Notes: a model not told the origin generated them from the sequence alone. A DNA stretch of 52,887 bases from Phycisphaerae bacterium (GCA_030448225.1 JAUJNJ010000035.1:1-52887), one strand, 5' to 3'; shown: positions 37,147-45,996, numbered from the stretch's first letter. Program-made: numbers and translations.

Positions 37147-38642
37147 CTACGCGGCGAACAACGAGGGGCCGAGTAGCCCGATCGCGGCAGCGGCGGCGAT
37201 GATCCAGGTGGTGTTCACGTCCCACCGGGCCATGGCGACGGCGACGGCGGCGCAGAGGGCGATCGACGGGAGGCGGGCCTCGCCGCGCAGCGGGTTGCCG
37301 AACGCGCGGATTGCCAGCTCGAGCGTGACGGCCGTCAGCAGGGCGGCGACGGCGGCGTTGGTCGCGTCGAGCGCGCCGCGGGCGAGGCGGTTGCGCCGCA
37401 GGCGGGGCAGGAGCGGGCCGACGCCCGCGACGAGCAGGAACGACGGCAGGAAGATCCCGGCCGTCGCCACGAGCCCGCCCGCCACGCCGCCGGGCGTCCC
37501 GCCGAGCGCGCGGTGCCCGAGGACGTAGCCGATGAACGTGGCGGTCGTCAGCAGGGGGCCGGGCGTGAGTTGTCCGACGGCGACGGCGTCGAGCAGTTGG
37601 GGGTCGGTCAACCAGCCGCGCCGCTCGACGAGCTCCGTGCGGAGGTAGCTGACCAGCACGTACCCGCTGCCGAACAGCGTGCCGCCGATCTTCAGGAACA
37701 GCAGGAAGAGCGAAGCGAGTCGCGGCCCGGCCGTCGCCGCACTCGCCACCGCAGTTGTCGCGACGTCGGCGGGCGGGAGGAGGCCGAGCAGGGGAGCACG
37801 CTGCAAGCCGCGGCGTCGCCGCCGCCCGCGTCGCCGCAGCCCAACTCCCCGCGCCGCCGCGCGCTCGCGCGTCGCCGCCCCCGGCTGGCGCGTCACCGCC
37901 GCCGCCCGCGTCGCCGCCGCGCGCTCGCGCGTCGCCGCCGCCGGGTCGCGCGTCCCCGCGTCCGCCGCCAGGGCCGCCGCGGTCGCCGCCGCCGGCACGG
38001 CGTATCCCGTAGTAGATCGCCCCTGCGACGGCGACGGCGGCGAGGATCAGCAGTTCGGGCTGCCAGGGCGTGCGGCCCTTCAGCGCGCGAACGCCGCCGC
38101 CAGCGCGATCGCCACGGCGGCGGTGAAGCGGTCCTTCACCGCCGTCCGCCAGCGCCACGCGGCGATCGCCAGCACCGCCACCACGACCGCGCCGACGGCC
38201 CCGAGCATGCCGTTCACCCGCGGCACCGTCCCGAACCGCACGTACGCCCACGCCAGCGGCAGGATGATCAGCACCGCCGGCCCGATGAAGCACGCGCCCG
38301 GCCACCAGGAGGCCGGGGTAGCCGGCCCGGATCAGGCCGAGGTGGATCGCCAGTTCGGTCGAGTTGGGCCCGGGATGAAGTTCAGCAGCGAGACGAGGTC
38401 GAGGAAGTGTTCGCGGCCGATCCACCCGCGGCGGCGGACGACCTCGTCCTCCATCATCGCCGTGTGAACCGCCGGCCCCCGAATGCCGTGAACCCGAGGC
38501 GCGTGAACAGCGCGGCCACCTCCACAACCGCGCGCGGCGACGGCGACGGCGACGGCGACGGCGGCCGCATCGCCGGGCGGCGAAGCATCGGGGTGAGGGG
38601 CGGGGCGGGTGCATCCGCGGGGACTGTCACGGCGGTCGCCAT
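37147..38642 (-). CDS. chrA: chromate transporter (two-domain ChrA), several frameshifts
   Basis: ChrA-family proteins export chromate by proton antiport. The N-terminal domain starts near ATG 38642 (a TTG at 38651 would overlap the upstream stop). Signature pieces lie in three frames: VAALFTRLGFTAFGG, then GPAVHTAMMEDEVVRRRGWI and FLDLVSLLNFIPGP, then STELAIHLGLIRAGYPGLL. The C-terminal domain is intact: FLLFLKIGGTLFGSGYVLVS, ELVERRGWLTDPQLLDAVAV and GQLTPGPLLTTATFIGYVLG, with the second PGP motif. Frame changes lie near 38500, 38370, 38300, 38090 and 38000. Between the domains (37800-38000) is a low-complexity stretch of Arg/Gly/Ala codons built from repeats of gcgtcgccgccgcgcgctc type, unusual for the family. 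Confidence 0.82.
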
Positions 38643-38647
38643 CGCCG

Positions 38648-39709
38648 TCAAGCAAACGGATTACGCCGCGAAGGGCAGATGCTCACCGCTGGCCCTGCGC
38701 GTGCCGAACCCACAGCGGCGAGCAACTCGCCGCGGCTACAGACGCCGAAGCGGCGGTAGAGCTTCTTCACGTAGACGTGGACGGTGTGGCGGCTGATCTT
38801 CAGCTTCGACGCGATCTGCTTCTCGGCGTCGCCGGCGAGCAGGTGCCCCAGCGTCTGGCGGCTCCCGCGGGGACAGGCCGTCCTCCCCGGCCGACGTGGC
38901 CGCCGTGACGGCGGCGTCGTCCGCGGGAGCCGGCGGGCGGTGGTTGAACTGTCGATGGACGTCGCGGGCCGGCGCGTGAAGCCTGCCGTTTCCGCCGCCG
39001 TTCCCGTGGCTGTCACCGTTGCGGCAGGAACTGCAGTTCCCGTGCGCGTGTGTCTTACCGGATCGATTCTCGCTGCCGCTGCCGCCGACGATGCCCTCGC
39101 CGCCGCCCCGGTCACTGCCGTTCGGGACGCGTTCGCCTTTCCGTCCCCATGCTCGCCGCCGCCGCCGCCGCCGTTGCGGGGGCGTGCCCGTTTCCGTTCC
39201 CGTTCTTGTTGGGATTGATGATCGCGCCGTTCCCGCCGCCGCCGCCGGGGATTCGATCGAACCGCGGCTCGCCCCGCGGCCGCCGTCGCCGCACGATTGG
39301 CCGAGTTGGCGGCCGACGAGGTGGCGAAGTCGGCGACGAGTTGCCGCTGGCGGTCGATCGCCTCCGGCCCGTCGTCGGGACTTCCCGCGGGCGCGACGTC
39401 GGCGGCGGCGGGTCGGGTTTTCGCGGGTTGCTCACCGTTCGACGGGTCGCTCCGCGCGGCGGCGGGCGCCGGCGGAGCCCCCCGCGCGCGCGGGTCCGCG
39501 CGCGGACGGCGCCGACGGGGGGGCGTGTGGGTGGCGCCACGTCCCACGCCTTTGGCCCCCCGCCCCCCGGGTACGACTTGCCGCCCGCGCGCGTCACCCG
39601 TTCTGGGTACGCGCCGCCCGGGCGGCGGGCATCCTACCGTGGCAGCGCCGCCCGCGCCAACATATGAAGATGCGTTTCGCGCGCGCGGGTTGAAGATCAA
39701 TCGCCGCAC
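38648..39709 (-). CDS. LuxR/FixJ-type DNA-binding regulator, N-terminal part unclear
   Basis: The C-terminal 70 residues are a clear LuxR helix-turn-helix: RQTLGHLLAGDAEKQIASKL, then KISRHTVHVYVKKLYRRFGV and CSRGELLAAV. Just before it the adjacent frame gives GLSPRE, the usual start of the domain, so a frameshift lies near 38865. Upstream, EAIDRQRQLVADFATSSAAN looks coding, but most of the N-terminal half is Arg/Pro/Ala/Gly low complexity, and the start is uncertain. No receiver or PAS domain can be seen. It ends just before chrA begins on the same strand, so the two may be co-expressed. Confidence 0.5.
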   Translation of the reverse strand: MRRLIFNPRARNASSYVGAGGAATVGCPPPGRRVPRTGDARGRQVVPGGRGAKGVGRGATHTPPRRRRPRADPRARGAPPAPAAARSDPSNGEQPAKTRPAAADVAPAGSPDDGPEAIDRQRQLVADFATSSAANSANRAATAAAGRAAVRSNPRRRRRERRDHQSQQERERKRARPRNGGGGGGEHGDGKANASRTAVTGAAARASSAAAAARIDPVRHTRTGTAVPAATVTATGTAAETAGFTRRPATSIDSSTTARRLPRTTPPSRRPRRPGRTACPRGSRQTLGHLLAGDAEKQIASKLKISRHTVHVYVKKLYRRFGVCSRGELLAAVGSARAGPAVSICPSRRNPFA

Positions 39710-40098
39710 CGCCGGAACGGCAGGCCGCCGGAACTCATGCTCGCCGCCACGCCGCCCGGGAGCGACGGGCGGGCATGTATGGCACGGACGAAGCCCGTCT
39801 GCGCGGGCGCGGACGAAGCTGTCCCGCGCGACGCGCGGACGCAGCCCTCTTGCGCGGGCGCGGAGAATGTCGTCACCGGCGTCGCGCGGACGAAGCCCTC
39901 TTGCGCGGGCGCGCGGACAATGTCGTCCCCGCCGTCGCGCGTCGTCGGCCGGCCCGACCCCGCGCCCCGCGACGGCGTTGCGTCGGTGGGCCCGGCGCGT
40001 AGCATCCCCGCTGCACGCCGGCCGGCGGGCGCCTCCTGCGTGCGCTGCTGGCGCGCGGACCCGGTGGCCGTGACGGACCGCCGAGGAGACGCCCGGGC
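39710..40098. other. intergenic region with minisatellite
   Basis: No gene is supported. The divergent gap is dominated by the tandem array at 39779-39935. Both flanking genes must have their promoters in or next to this array. Confidence 0.5.
39779..39935. repeat. degenerate tandem array of gcgcggacgaagccctcttg units
   Basis: Four imperfect copies of gcacggacgaagcccgtctg / gcgcggacgaagccctcttg, each followed by cgcgggcgcgga, are separated by 10-25 bp variable segments with aatgtcgtc or agctgtccc. Spacing is irregular (about 35-60 bp). Translated, it gives ARTKPSCAGA-like repeats, but no start, stop or codon bias supports a protein. Confidence 0.7.
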
Positions 40099-41757
40099 AT
40101 GGAGGCTGACGCCGTTCGACATCCGCCGGAGATCGGGTACGCCGCGCCGGACACTCCCTCCGGCCGCGACGCCGGCGCCCTCTTTTCCGCCCGCCTGCTC
40201 GCGTGGGGCGACCGCCACCGGTACTGGCTGCTGATCGTCGTCCCGCTGCTTTACTTCGCCGCGTTCAACGGCCAATGGCGCGTCGCACCCGACAGCGCGC
40301 TCTACGCGTCGCTCGGCCGCAACCTCGCCGAGGGCCACGGCTACACCTACCAGGGCCAGCGCCACAATTGGGTCGAGCCGGCGTTCCCGCTGCTGATCGC
40401 CGCCGGCTTCCGCCTCGCCGGGCCTGACGCGTTCTGGCCCACGCTGCTCGTGCTGACGCTGTTGTCGTTCGCGGCGCTCGGTCTGTTCTACCACCTCGTG
40501 CTGCTCCACGCCGGCCGTCCGACGGCGGTCGTGATGACGGCGCTGCTGGCGCTGAACGAGTCGTTCTTCCGCTACGCGTTCAACCTCTTCACCGACACGC
40601 CGTTCCTCGTCGGCGTGCTGCTGCTGCTGCTCGGGTACGAGCGGATCTACCAGAACGTCCGCTCGCGCCGATGGCTCGCCCCGCTGCTGATCGCGATCGG
40701 CACGCTCACGATGGTCTCCACCCGCCCGGCGGTCTGGACGGTTGTCATCACGCTGTTCGCGGCCGTCGCGTGGCACCTGTGGCGCGGGCCGGGCCGCCTG
40801 CGGCACGTGATGATCGCGCTGCTCGTCGTCGGATGCGTGCTGGCGTTCCGCGCGGTCGACCCGCGCCGCCAGCGAGTGCGCGACGCGTCGGTGATCGAGG
40901 AGCGCATGTCAGACCTGATCCTCAATCGCCCGGGGTTCATGCTCCGCCGCACGCTGGGGGAGAACGTCCCGCTGATGTTCGAGGAGGTCGCGGCCGAGGG
41001 GATCTTCGGCGCCCGGATCCTGCCGGGCGTCAACTCGCTGCTGACGCTGGCGACGATCGCGCTCGGCGTGCTGCTGATGCGCGAGCGGCCGCTGTGGGGA
41101 CTGCTCGTCGGCGCGACGGTGGCGCAGATGCTCGTCCACCTGCCGCGCGAGCGCTACTTCCTGCCGATCCTTCCGCTCCTGCTCTACGCGCTCTGGCGGG
41201 CGGCCGTGTGGCTCGAGGCGCGCTACCCGGGGCGGCGGGGGCGCGCGGCGTTTTGCGCGATCGTCACGCTGATGCTCCTGCCGAACGCGGCGATCGTCCT
41301 GAGCGACATCGGCGAGCAGCACCGCCGCCCGTTCCTCGCCCACTACGAGCGCGGCCGGTACGTGCCGCTGATCGAACTGGCGAAGGAGATGCCGGCCGTG
41401 GTGGGGGAGCGAGACGTCGTCATCGCGGCCGAGGATCGCGTCGTCAGCTACTTCAGCCGGCGCAAGACCCTCCCCCCGATCACCGCCCGCCGCTGGCCGC
41501 CCGGCGAGGCCGAGCAGCGCGCCTACCGCGACGAACTCGTGGCCGCGGAAACGCTGTGGGTGCTGCTGCCGGGGGAGAACGTGGAGTCGCTGATCGCGCA
41601 ACTCGGCCTGACGCTCGAGCCGACGCCGACGCTGCGGAAGGAAACCCGGCGGGGCGCCCTGGAACTGCGGCGCGCGACATTCGGCCCGGCAACGAGCCCG
41701 CCGACCGGCAGGCCCTCGTCGGTTCCCGCGTCGCCTCGGGCCGCGGTATCGCGCTGA
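40099..41757 (+). CDS. GT39/ArnT-like integral membrane glycosyltransferase
   Basis: This 552-residue protein has about ten membrane helices. The first loop has WRVAPDSALYASLGRNLAEG and the acidic pair typical of GT-C enzymes, then GYTYQGQRHNWVEPAFPLLI. Later segments include LFTDTPFLVGVLLLLLGYER (conserved D-T-P-F) and LVHLPRERYFLPILPLLLYA (R-E-R-Y-F-L-P). These are hallmarks of the PMT/ArnT/YfhO superfamily that moves sugars from a polyprenyl-phosphate carrier. The C-terminal soluble region (VVGERDVVIAAEDRVVSYFS) is periplasmic and typical of planctomycetal members. The acceptor is unknown. Confidence 0.85.
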   Translation: MEADAVRHPPEIGYAAPDTPSGRDAGALFSARLLAWGDRHRYWLLIVVPLLYFAAFNGQWRVAPDSALYASLGRNLAEGHGYTYQGQRHNWVEPAFPLLIAAGFRLAGPDAFWPTLLVLTLLSFAALGLFYHLVLLHAGRPTAVVMTALLALNESFFRYAFNLFTDTPFLVGVLLLLLGYERIYQNVRSRRWLAPLLIAIGTLTMVSTRPAVWTVVITLFAAVAWHLWRGPGRLRHVMIALLVVGCVLAFRAVDPRRQRVRDASVIEERMSDLILNRPGFMLRRTLGENVPLMFEEVAAEGIFGARILPGVNSLLTLATIALGVLLMRERPLWGLLVGATVAQMLVHLPRERYFLPILPLLLYALWRAAVWLEARYPGRRGRAAFCAIVTLMLLPNAAIVLSDIGEQHRRPFLAHYERGRYVPLIELAKEMPAVVGERDVVIAAEDRVVSYFSRRKTLPPITARRWPPGEAEQRAYRDELVAAETLWVLLPGENVESLIAQLGLTLEPTPTLRKETRRGALELRRATFGPATSPPTGRPSSVPASPRAAVSR

Positions 41758-41846
41758 CGCCGCGCGACGGCGTACGACCCGCGCACGCGGCGGACCGCGT
41801 GGCCGGGGGTCGGCGCGGTAATCGGCGAAGTTGAAGGGGACCGGCC

Positions 41847-42740
41847 ATGCACGTCCTACTCCCATGTCATCCGTTCCGCCCGCGGGAAGTCGATCCCGGC
41901 TACGTCGATGAGTTCGCCGCTGCCGGCGAGCTCGGGTTCTCGGTGCTCCTCTATCACCACGAGGCCCTGCTGGCAGGCGACGCCGACAAGAGCACGCGGC
42001 TCTGTGAACGGAAGGCGGACGCGGGTGCGGCACCTTCGCCGACTTTGTTCCGCGGGTGGATGATGCCCGACCACCGCTACGCGTCGCTCCACGCCGCGCT
42101 GCTCTGCAAGGGATATCGACTGCTCAACGACCCGCAGCAGTACGCCGAGGCCCACTACCTGCCCTTCGCCTACCCGAAGCTCGAGGGGCACACGCCGTTC
42201 ACCGTCTGGTGCGTGGGGAACGATGTCGGGCGGGCGTGGGACCTTTACGCGCAGATCCGCGACGGCGACGCGATCCTCAAGGACTACGTGAAGTCGGCCA
42301 AGCACCGTTGGGCCGAGGCTTGCTTCATCCCCGCCGGCACGGGCGAGGCGCGGTTCCGAGAGATGCTGGGCGTCTTCCTCGCCGAGCGCGGCGCGCTGTT
42401 CGAGAAGGGGATCGTCCTGCGCCGGTTCGTTCCGCTCGTCAGCCGCGGCCAGGACATGCGTGGCCATCCGATCGACCGGGAGGTTCGCCTCTTCTTCCTC
42501 GACGGACGCCTGCTGATCCCGCCCGCGCCCGCCTTCGCGCCGCCCGCGTCGTTCATTGCCCAGTGCCAAGAACTCGCGGGCCGATTCGGCAGCCGGTTCA
42601 TGACGGTCGACGTGGCGGAGACGGCGGCCGGCCCTTGGACCGTCATCGAGGTGGGGGACGGCGGCGTATCCGGGCTGCCGTCGAGCCTCATGGCGGAAGA
42701 TTTCTACGAGGCGATCCGAGTCGCGCCGTCCATCCATTGA
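41847..42740 (+). CDS. ATP-grasp protein, R2K clade
   Basis: This 297-residue protein resembles the R2K-clade family 3 ATP-grasp domain. Visible features are a Rossmann-like N-terminal half (MHVLLPCHPFRPREVDPGYV), the ATP-grasp Lys segment ILKDYVKSAKHRWAEACFIP near residues 147-166, the acidic FEKGIVLRRFVPLV, EVRLFFLDGRLLIPP (metal/nucleotide loop) and the C-terminal WTVIEVGDGGVSGLPSS (the E-x-G-D-x-G motif that holds metal and phosphate). Such enzymes form amide or similar bonds using ATP. The substrate is unknown. It stands alone between a GT39-like gene and a flippase-like gene, suggesting a role in glycan or peptide tailoring. Confidence 0.8.
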   Translation: MHVLLPCHPFRPREVDPGYVDEFAAAGELGFSVLLYHHEALLAGDADKSTRLCERKADAGAAPSPTLFRGWMMPDHRYASLHAALLCKGYRLLNDPQQYAEAHYLPFAYPKLEGHTPFTVWCVGNDVGRAWDLYAQIRDGDAILKDYVKSAKHRWAEACFIPAGTGEARFREMLGVFLAERGALFEKGIVLRRFVPLVSRGQDMRGHPIDREVRLFFLDGRLLIPPAPAFAPPASFIAQCQELAGRFGSRFMTVDVAETAAGPWTVIEVGDGGVSGLPSSLMAEDFYEAIRVAPSIH

Positions 42741-42821
42741 CGCCGACGCTGTGCAGCGCGGCTCCGAGCATCACCAGCGGGGGGCAGATTGCAATCAGTT
42801 GGATCGTTCCCGGTCACCCGA

Positions 42822-43865
42822 TCAGCTCGCGACCGTCACCGCTGGGCCGCTCTCGGCTGCGACGGCGGGCGGCTTGCGGGCGAAGACGGGGTGGACGAGG
42901 CGCCAGAGGCCGAACTGGCCGATCGCGACGATCACGAGCGAGTAGACGATGCGGTCGAGGATCGTCGTCGCGACGGCCATGTCGGGCGTGACGCCGATGA
43001 GGGGGGCGGCGAGCATCACGCCGCCCTCGCGGAAGCCGAGGGCGGCGGGGGTGACGCTGATGAAGAATGCCACGTCGGCCAGCAGCGAGCCGACGAAGAC
43101 GCCCCAGAAGTTCACGTCCTGCCCCATCGCCCAGAACGCGACGTGGATGCGCGCCGCCCGAAGCACGAGCACGCCCGCGTGCAGCAGCATCGACCACGCG
43201 ATCGTGTGGCCGCAGCGGCCGAGTTGCTGGTAGGCCGCGCCCATGCGCGACAGGAATGCCGTCGCGCGCTCCCGAAACCGCGCGGGGAGGAGCGAGCGTT
43301 GCCAACGGTGAGGGTCCTGACGCGGCCGTCCGACCGGCAGCAGCACGGCCGCGAGGCTGCCCAGCGCCAGCGCGGCGAACAGCGGCAGGAGCGGCACGCC
43401 CGTCGTCGTCGCCCGCCCCTGCGCGTGCAGGATCAACATGACGATCACGCCGGCGAGGCCGATCGTGGTGATCTGCAGCACGGTCATCGGCACGAGTTGC
43501 ACGCCGGAGAAGTCGGCGATCCGCACGCCGTGCTTCATCTTCATGTAGACCGCGGGCAGGCCGAGCCCGGCGCGCGGGATCAGCAGGTTCGCGTAGGCGT
43601 TCACCAACGAGACCATGAACGACTCGTACGCGCTCACGACGTGCCCGAGCGCCCGCAGGCCGAGGCGCATGATCTCGGACGTGAGGATGCGCGTGGGGAT
43701 GAAGATCAGCGCGATCAGCAGCACGCCGAGCGGCTTCGCCTGACGCAGCTTCGGCAGGTCGTCGAAGAACCGCCGCCCGACGTAGGCGAAGACCGCCAAC
43801 ACGACGACCGCCAGGCCGATGCGGATCAGCCAGCGGCGGGGATTCTTTGCGGCGGGATCGGACAT
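42822..43865 (-). CDS. UPF0104/lysylphosphatidylglycerol-synthase-type flippase-like membrane protein
   Basis: The start MSDPAAKNPRRWLIRIGLAV at 43865 is used. The 347-residue protein has eight to nine helices and the family landmarks FMVSLVNAYANLLIPRAGLG (family P-R-x-G-x-G loop near residue 100), AVYMKMKHGVRIADFSGVQL and TPAALGFREGGVMLAAPLIG (family P-x-x-x-G-x-R-E motif near 276). Members are the membrane half of MprF-like enzymes, or stand-alone proteins linked to glycolipid or polyprenyl-lipid flipping. It is the first gene 3' of the repeat cluster that separates it from the sulfotransferase, and belongs with the surface-glycan genes on the same strand. Confidence 0.85.
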   Translation of the reverse strand: MSDPAAKNPRRWLIRIGLAVVVLAVFAYVGRRFFDDLPKLRQAKPLGVLLIALIFIPTRILTSEIMRLGLRALGHVVSAYESFMVSLVNAYANLLIPRAGLGLPAVYMKMKHGVRIADFSGVQLVPMTVLQITTIGLAGVIVMLILHAQGRATTTGVPLLPLFAALALGSLAAVLLPVGRPRQDPHRWQRSLLPARFRERATAFLSRMGAAYQQLGRCGHTIAWSMLLHAGVLVLRAARIHVAFWAMGQDVNFWGVFVGSLLADVAFFISVTPAALGFREGGVMLAAPLIGVTPDMAVATTILDRIVYSLVIVAIGQFGLWRLVHPVFARKPPAVAAESGPAVTVAS

Positions 43866-43870
43866 GGGGG

Positions 43871-44287
43871 AAAATTGAACCACGGAGACACGGAGACACG
43901 GAGGTAGGAGGAGAAGATGAAGACGGAAGGTGGAGGAGAGTTATGGTGCTCGCCAACCCGCGCGTCGGGTGCGTCTCGTCCCCTCTCCCCCGTACTCGGG
44001 GGAGAGGGTTAGGGTGAGGGGCGGAACGGGAAAGGTGGTGGAATGGTGGAGTGACTGCGCGGTGGAGTAAACTCGCCCCACCCCTCGACCACACCACCAC
44101 CCGATCACTCCTCCGTTCCGCCCCTCACCCCAGCCCACTCCCCCCAGTACGGGGGCGAGGGGGGGAGCAACAGGTGATCCCCCAAATGCCACACGCGAGA
44201 GTCGTCTCGAGGGTTTGGCCTTTCTCCGTTCTCAATCCTGCTCTCCGTCCTTCCTCCGTGTCTCCGTGTCTCCGTGGTTCAACTTCT
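43871..44287. mobile_element. three-level nested inverted element
   Basis: The outer period-8 arms are 43871-43904 (aaaattgaaccacggagaca onward) and 44252-44287 (inverse, ending in cgtggttcaactt). Inside is a second pair, 43980-44028 and 44112-44166, based on ccctctcccccgtac and tagggtgaggggcggaacgg. Inside that is a third, weaker pair near 44031-44057 and 44089-44111 with ggtggtgg and ccaccacc. No gene lies inside. The outer right arm overlaps the 3' end of the sulfotransferase gene. Confidence 0.78.
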
Positions 44288-45289
44288 TCCGAACGTCGCC
44301 ATCACGACGCCCTCGCCGGCTCGCGCGTGCGGCGTCGCCGGTCGTCGCGAGCAGGCGGCAGGCGGCGAACACGCTCTTGCGGACGATCGTGTGGGCGAGG
44401 AACGCGGGCCAGTGGCGCAGGTAGCGCAGCAGGATGCCGCCGTTCTGCACGAGCGACCACGCCGACCAGAGCGGCTCGAACTTCCGCACCTTCAGGCCCG
44501 TCGGCCCCGGCGGCAGGCGCGTAGCCGAGTCCTTCATCGTCGCGCAGCGGCGATCGATCTCGCAGGCCTGCCCTCGCTCAGCGATTTCCTCCACGCGTCG
44601 ATCGACTTCGGTTGCGGCGCTGGCCCGTTGCGGACGTTGTTGGCCGGGATGCTGAACGTCGTGCCTTTGAAATCGCGCACCCGGCCGCCCGCCTCGATCT
44701 GGGCGCGGTCGAGTTGGCCCAGGCCGAGGAAGTCGAACAGCCGGGCGAGGTGATCGTCGAAGTCGCGGATGAGGTCTTCGTAGCAGATCACTAGCGTGTC
44801 GGCCGCGGGTTGCGCAGGTGCTCGACGATCGGCTGATTGTCGCGCCCACCGGCGACGCCCAGCCGACCGAGAACGCGCCGGCGAGTTCATCGACGCGACG
44901 GTCGCGCGGGTCGCGGTAGATCAGCACCCAGCGGCAGCCGGGAAGTGCCGGCGGAACAAATCGATGAACCGCACGAACCGCGGCGTCTTCTGGCCCCCAG
45001 ATCCGCCGCCCACTCCGCGGCGGCGGCGTGCCGGTGGGCGGCGGCGATCTGGGCGATGTCGTCCACCGGCAGGGCAGGGCCGTCGTACCACGCGCCGCGC
45101 AAATGCGGCTCGCGGTGGAACAGCCAACTAAGCAGTCGCTTCGGGACCGAGTGCGCGTTTTGCAAGTACTCGGGGATGAAAAGCGTTTCGGTCGGCAGGA
45201 ACACGTCCGGGTGCCGTCGACGATCGTCTGGAAGTAGGTCGTGCCCGACCGGCCGCAGCCTGCGATGAGATGGGGCTGGTGCTGCTCAT
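44232..45289 (-). CDS. sulfotransferase, frameshifted, C terminus read through a repeat arm
   Basis: The start MSSTS at 45289 is followed, after a frame change near 45270, by HLIAGCGRSGTTYFQTIVDG, the PAPS 5'-phosphosulfate loop (GRSGTT). The next frame gives MFLPTETLFIPEYLQNAHSV and RRLLSWLFHREPHLRGAWY-like sequence; then CRWVLIYRDPRD with the 3'-phosphate-binding R-D-P-R, LVICYEDLIRDFDDHLARLF, KGTTFSIPANNVRNG and FLAHTIVRKSVFAACRLL. It transfers sulfate from PAPS to a sugar or lipid. The last 16 residues, LNHGDTETRRKDGEQD, are encoded by the outer arm of the adjacent repeat element. Frame changes lie near 45270, 45200, 45010, 44940, 44870 and 44560. Confidence 0.75.
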
Positions 45290-45320
45290 GTCCACGGGGT
45301 TGGGGTTCGGAGGAAGAATA

Positions 45321-45435
45321 CAAACGCCAAGACGCCAAGACGCCAAGGTAGGAAGAGGAGGAGAGAGAGACGTTTTGTTTTAGGTGCGAAGGATGCGTTT
45401 GATTCCGTCTTTAACCCTTGGCGTCTTGGCGTTCG
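45321..45435. mobile_element. deleted GxxExxY element: arms plus last codons only
   Basis: The left arm 45321-45348 (caaacgccaagacgccaaga and one more unit) faces the right arm 45414-45435 (inverse, cgaacgccaagacgccaagg). Between them the minus strand encodes VKDGIKRILRT-stop (45412-45380), matching the conserved GxxExxY C terminus KDGIKRLVL of the gene at 10968. The rest of that gene is missing. It is a MITE-like internal-deletion derivative. Confidence 0.72.
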
Positions 45436-45996
45436 ATCTAAACAGCCTGCCGGAACAGTTGTGGCTGCGCGTCACCGTCGCCGGGACGGCCGCGGGTTTG
45501 AGGGCGATCGTCAGGCGGTTGACGCCGAGCATGAAGCGGCTCTCGGCGGCGACGACGAAGCCGGCGTTGCGCAGCCGGCGGACGGCCTTGGGGCGCCCCA
45601 GACCTCGCCGGCCTTCATGCCGCGCCGACGTCGGCGTCCCACGGGCGGCGGAGGAAGTGCCCAGCTGCGAGATCGTCGGCGGGATCATCGTCAGCACGAT
45701 CCGCCCGCCCGGCCGCAGCACCCGGCACGCCTCCCGCAGCACGTCGCCCCGGTTGGGGATGTGGTTCAGCGCCCGCCAGGATCGAGACGGTGTCGAAGGA
45801 CGCGTCGCCGTAGGGCAGGTTGGCGGTGTCGCCCACAACGAGGTCCACCTCGCCCCACTGGTTGCGTCGACGCCGATGCTGTCGTGCCCGTGCCGCCGGG
45901 CGAGCTCGTTGGCCCCGCACCCGATGTCGAGCAGTCGCCCGCGCACGGGAGTGCGGGAATGCGCGACCCGAGGTACTTGCCGAGACGATCGTTCAT
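45380..45996 (-). CDS. class I SAM methyltransferase, frameshifted, ending in a repeat element
   Basis: The start MNDRLGKYLGSRIP is at 45996. Motif I is RLLDIGCGANELARRHGHDS in the adjacent frame; then IGVDAT, DLVVGDTANLPYGDASFDTV (motifs II/III), LNHIPNRGDVLREACRVLRP, GGRIVLTMIPPTISQLG and GFVVAAESRFMLGVNRLTIA. That is the order of a type-11 methyltransferase acting on a small molecule or lipid-linked sugar. Frame changes lie near 45945, 45870, 45775, 45650 and 45605. Beyond IALKPAA the frame runs into the repeat and uses the GxxExxY relic stop (TPRVKDGIKRILRT), so the native C terminus was near 45460. Confidence 0.72.

Noticed and set aside
39779..39935. Possible CRISPR array or repeat protein
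   Set aside because: Copies are imperfect and unevenly spaced, spacers are too short, and the reading frames lack a credible start.
43979..44166. Insertion sequence with transposase
   Set aside because: The region between the arms is under 420 bp and holds no transposase or other gene.
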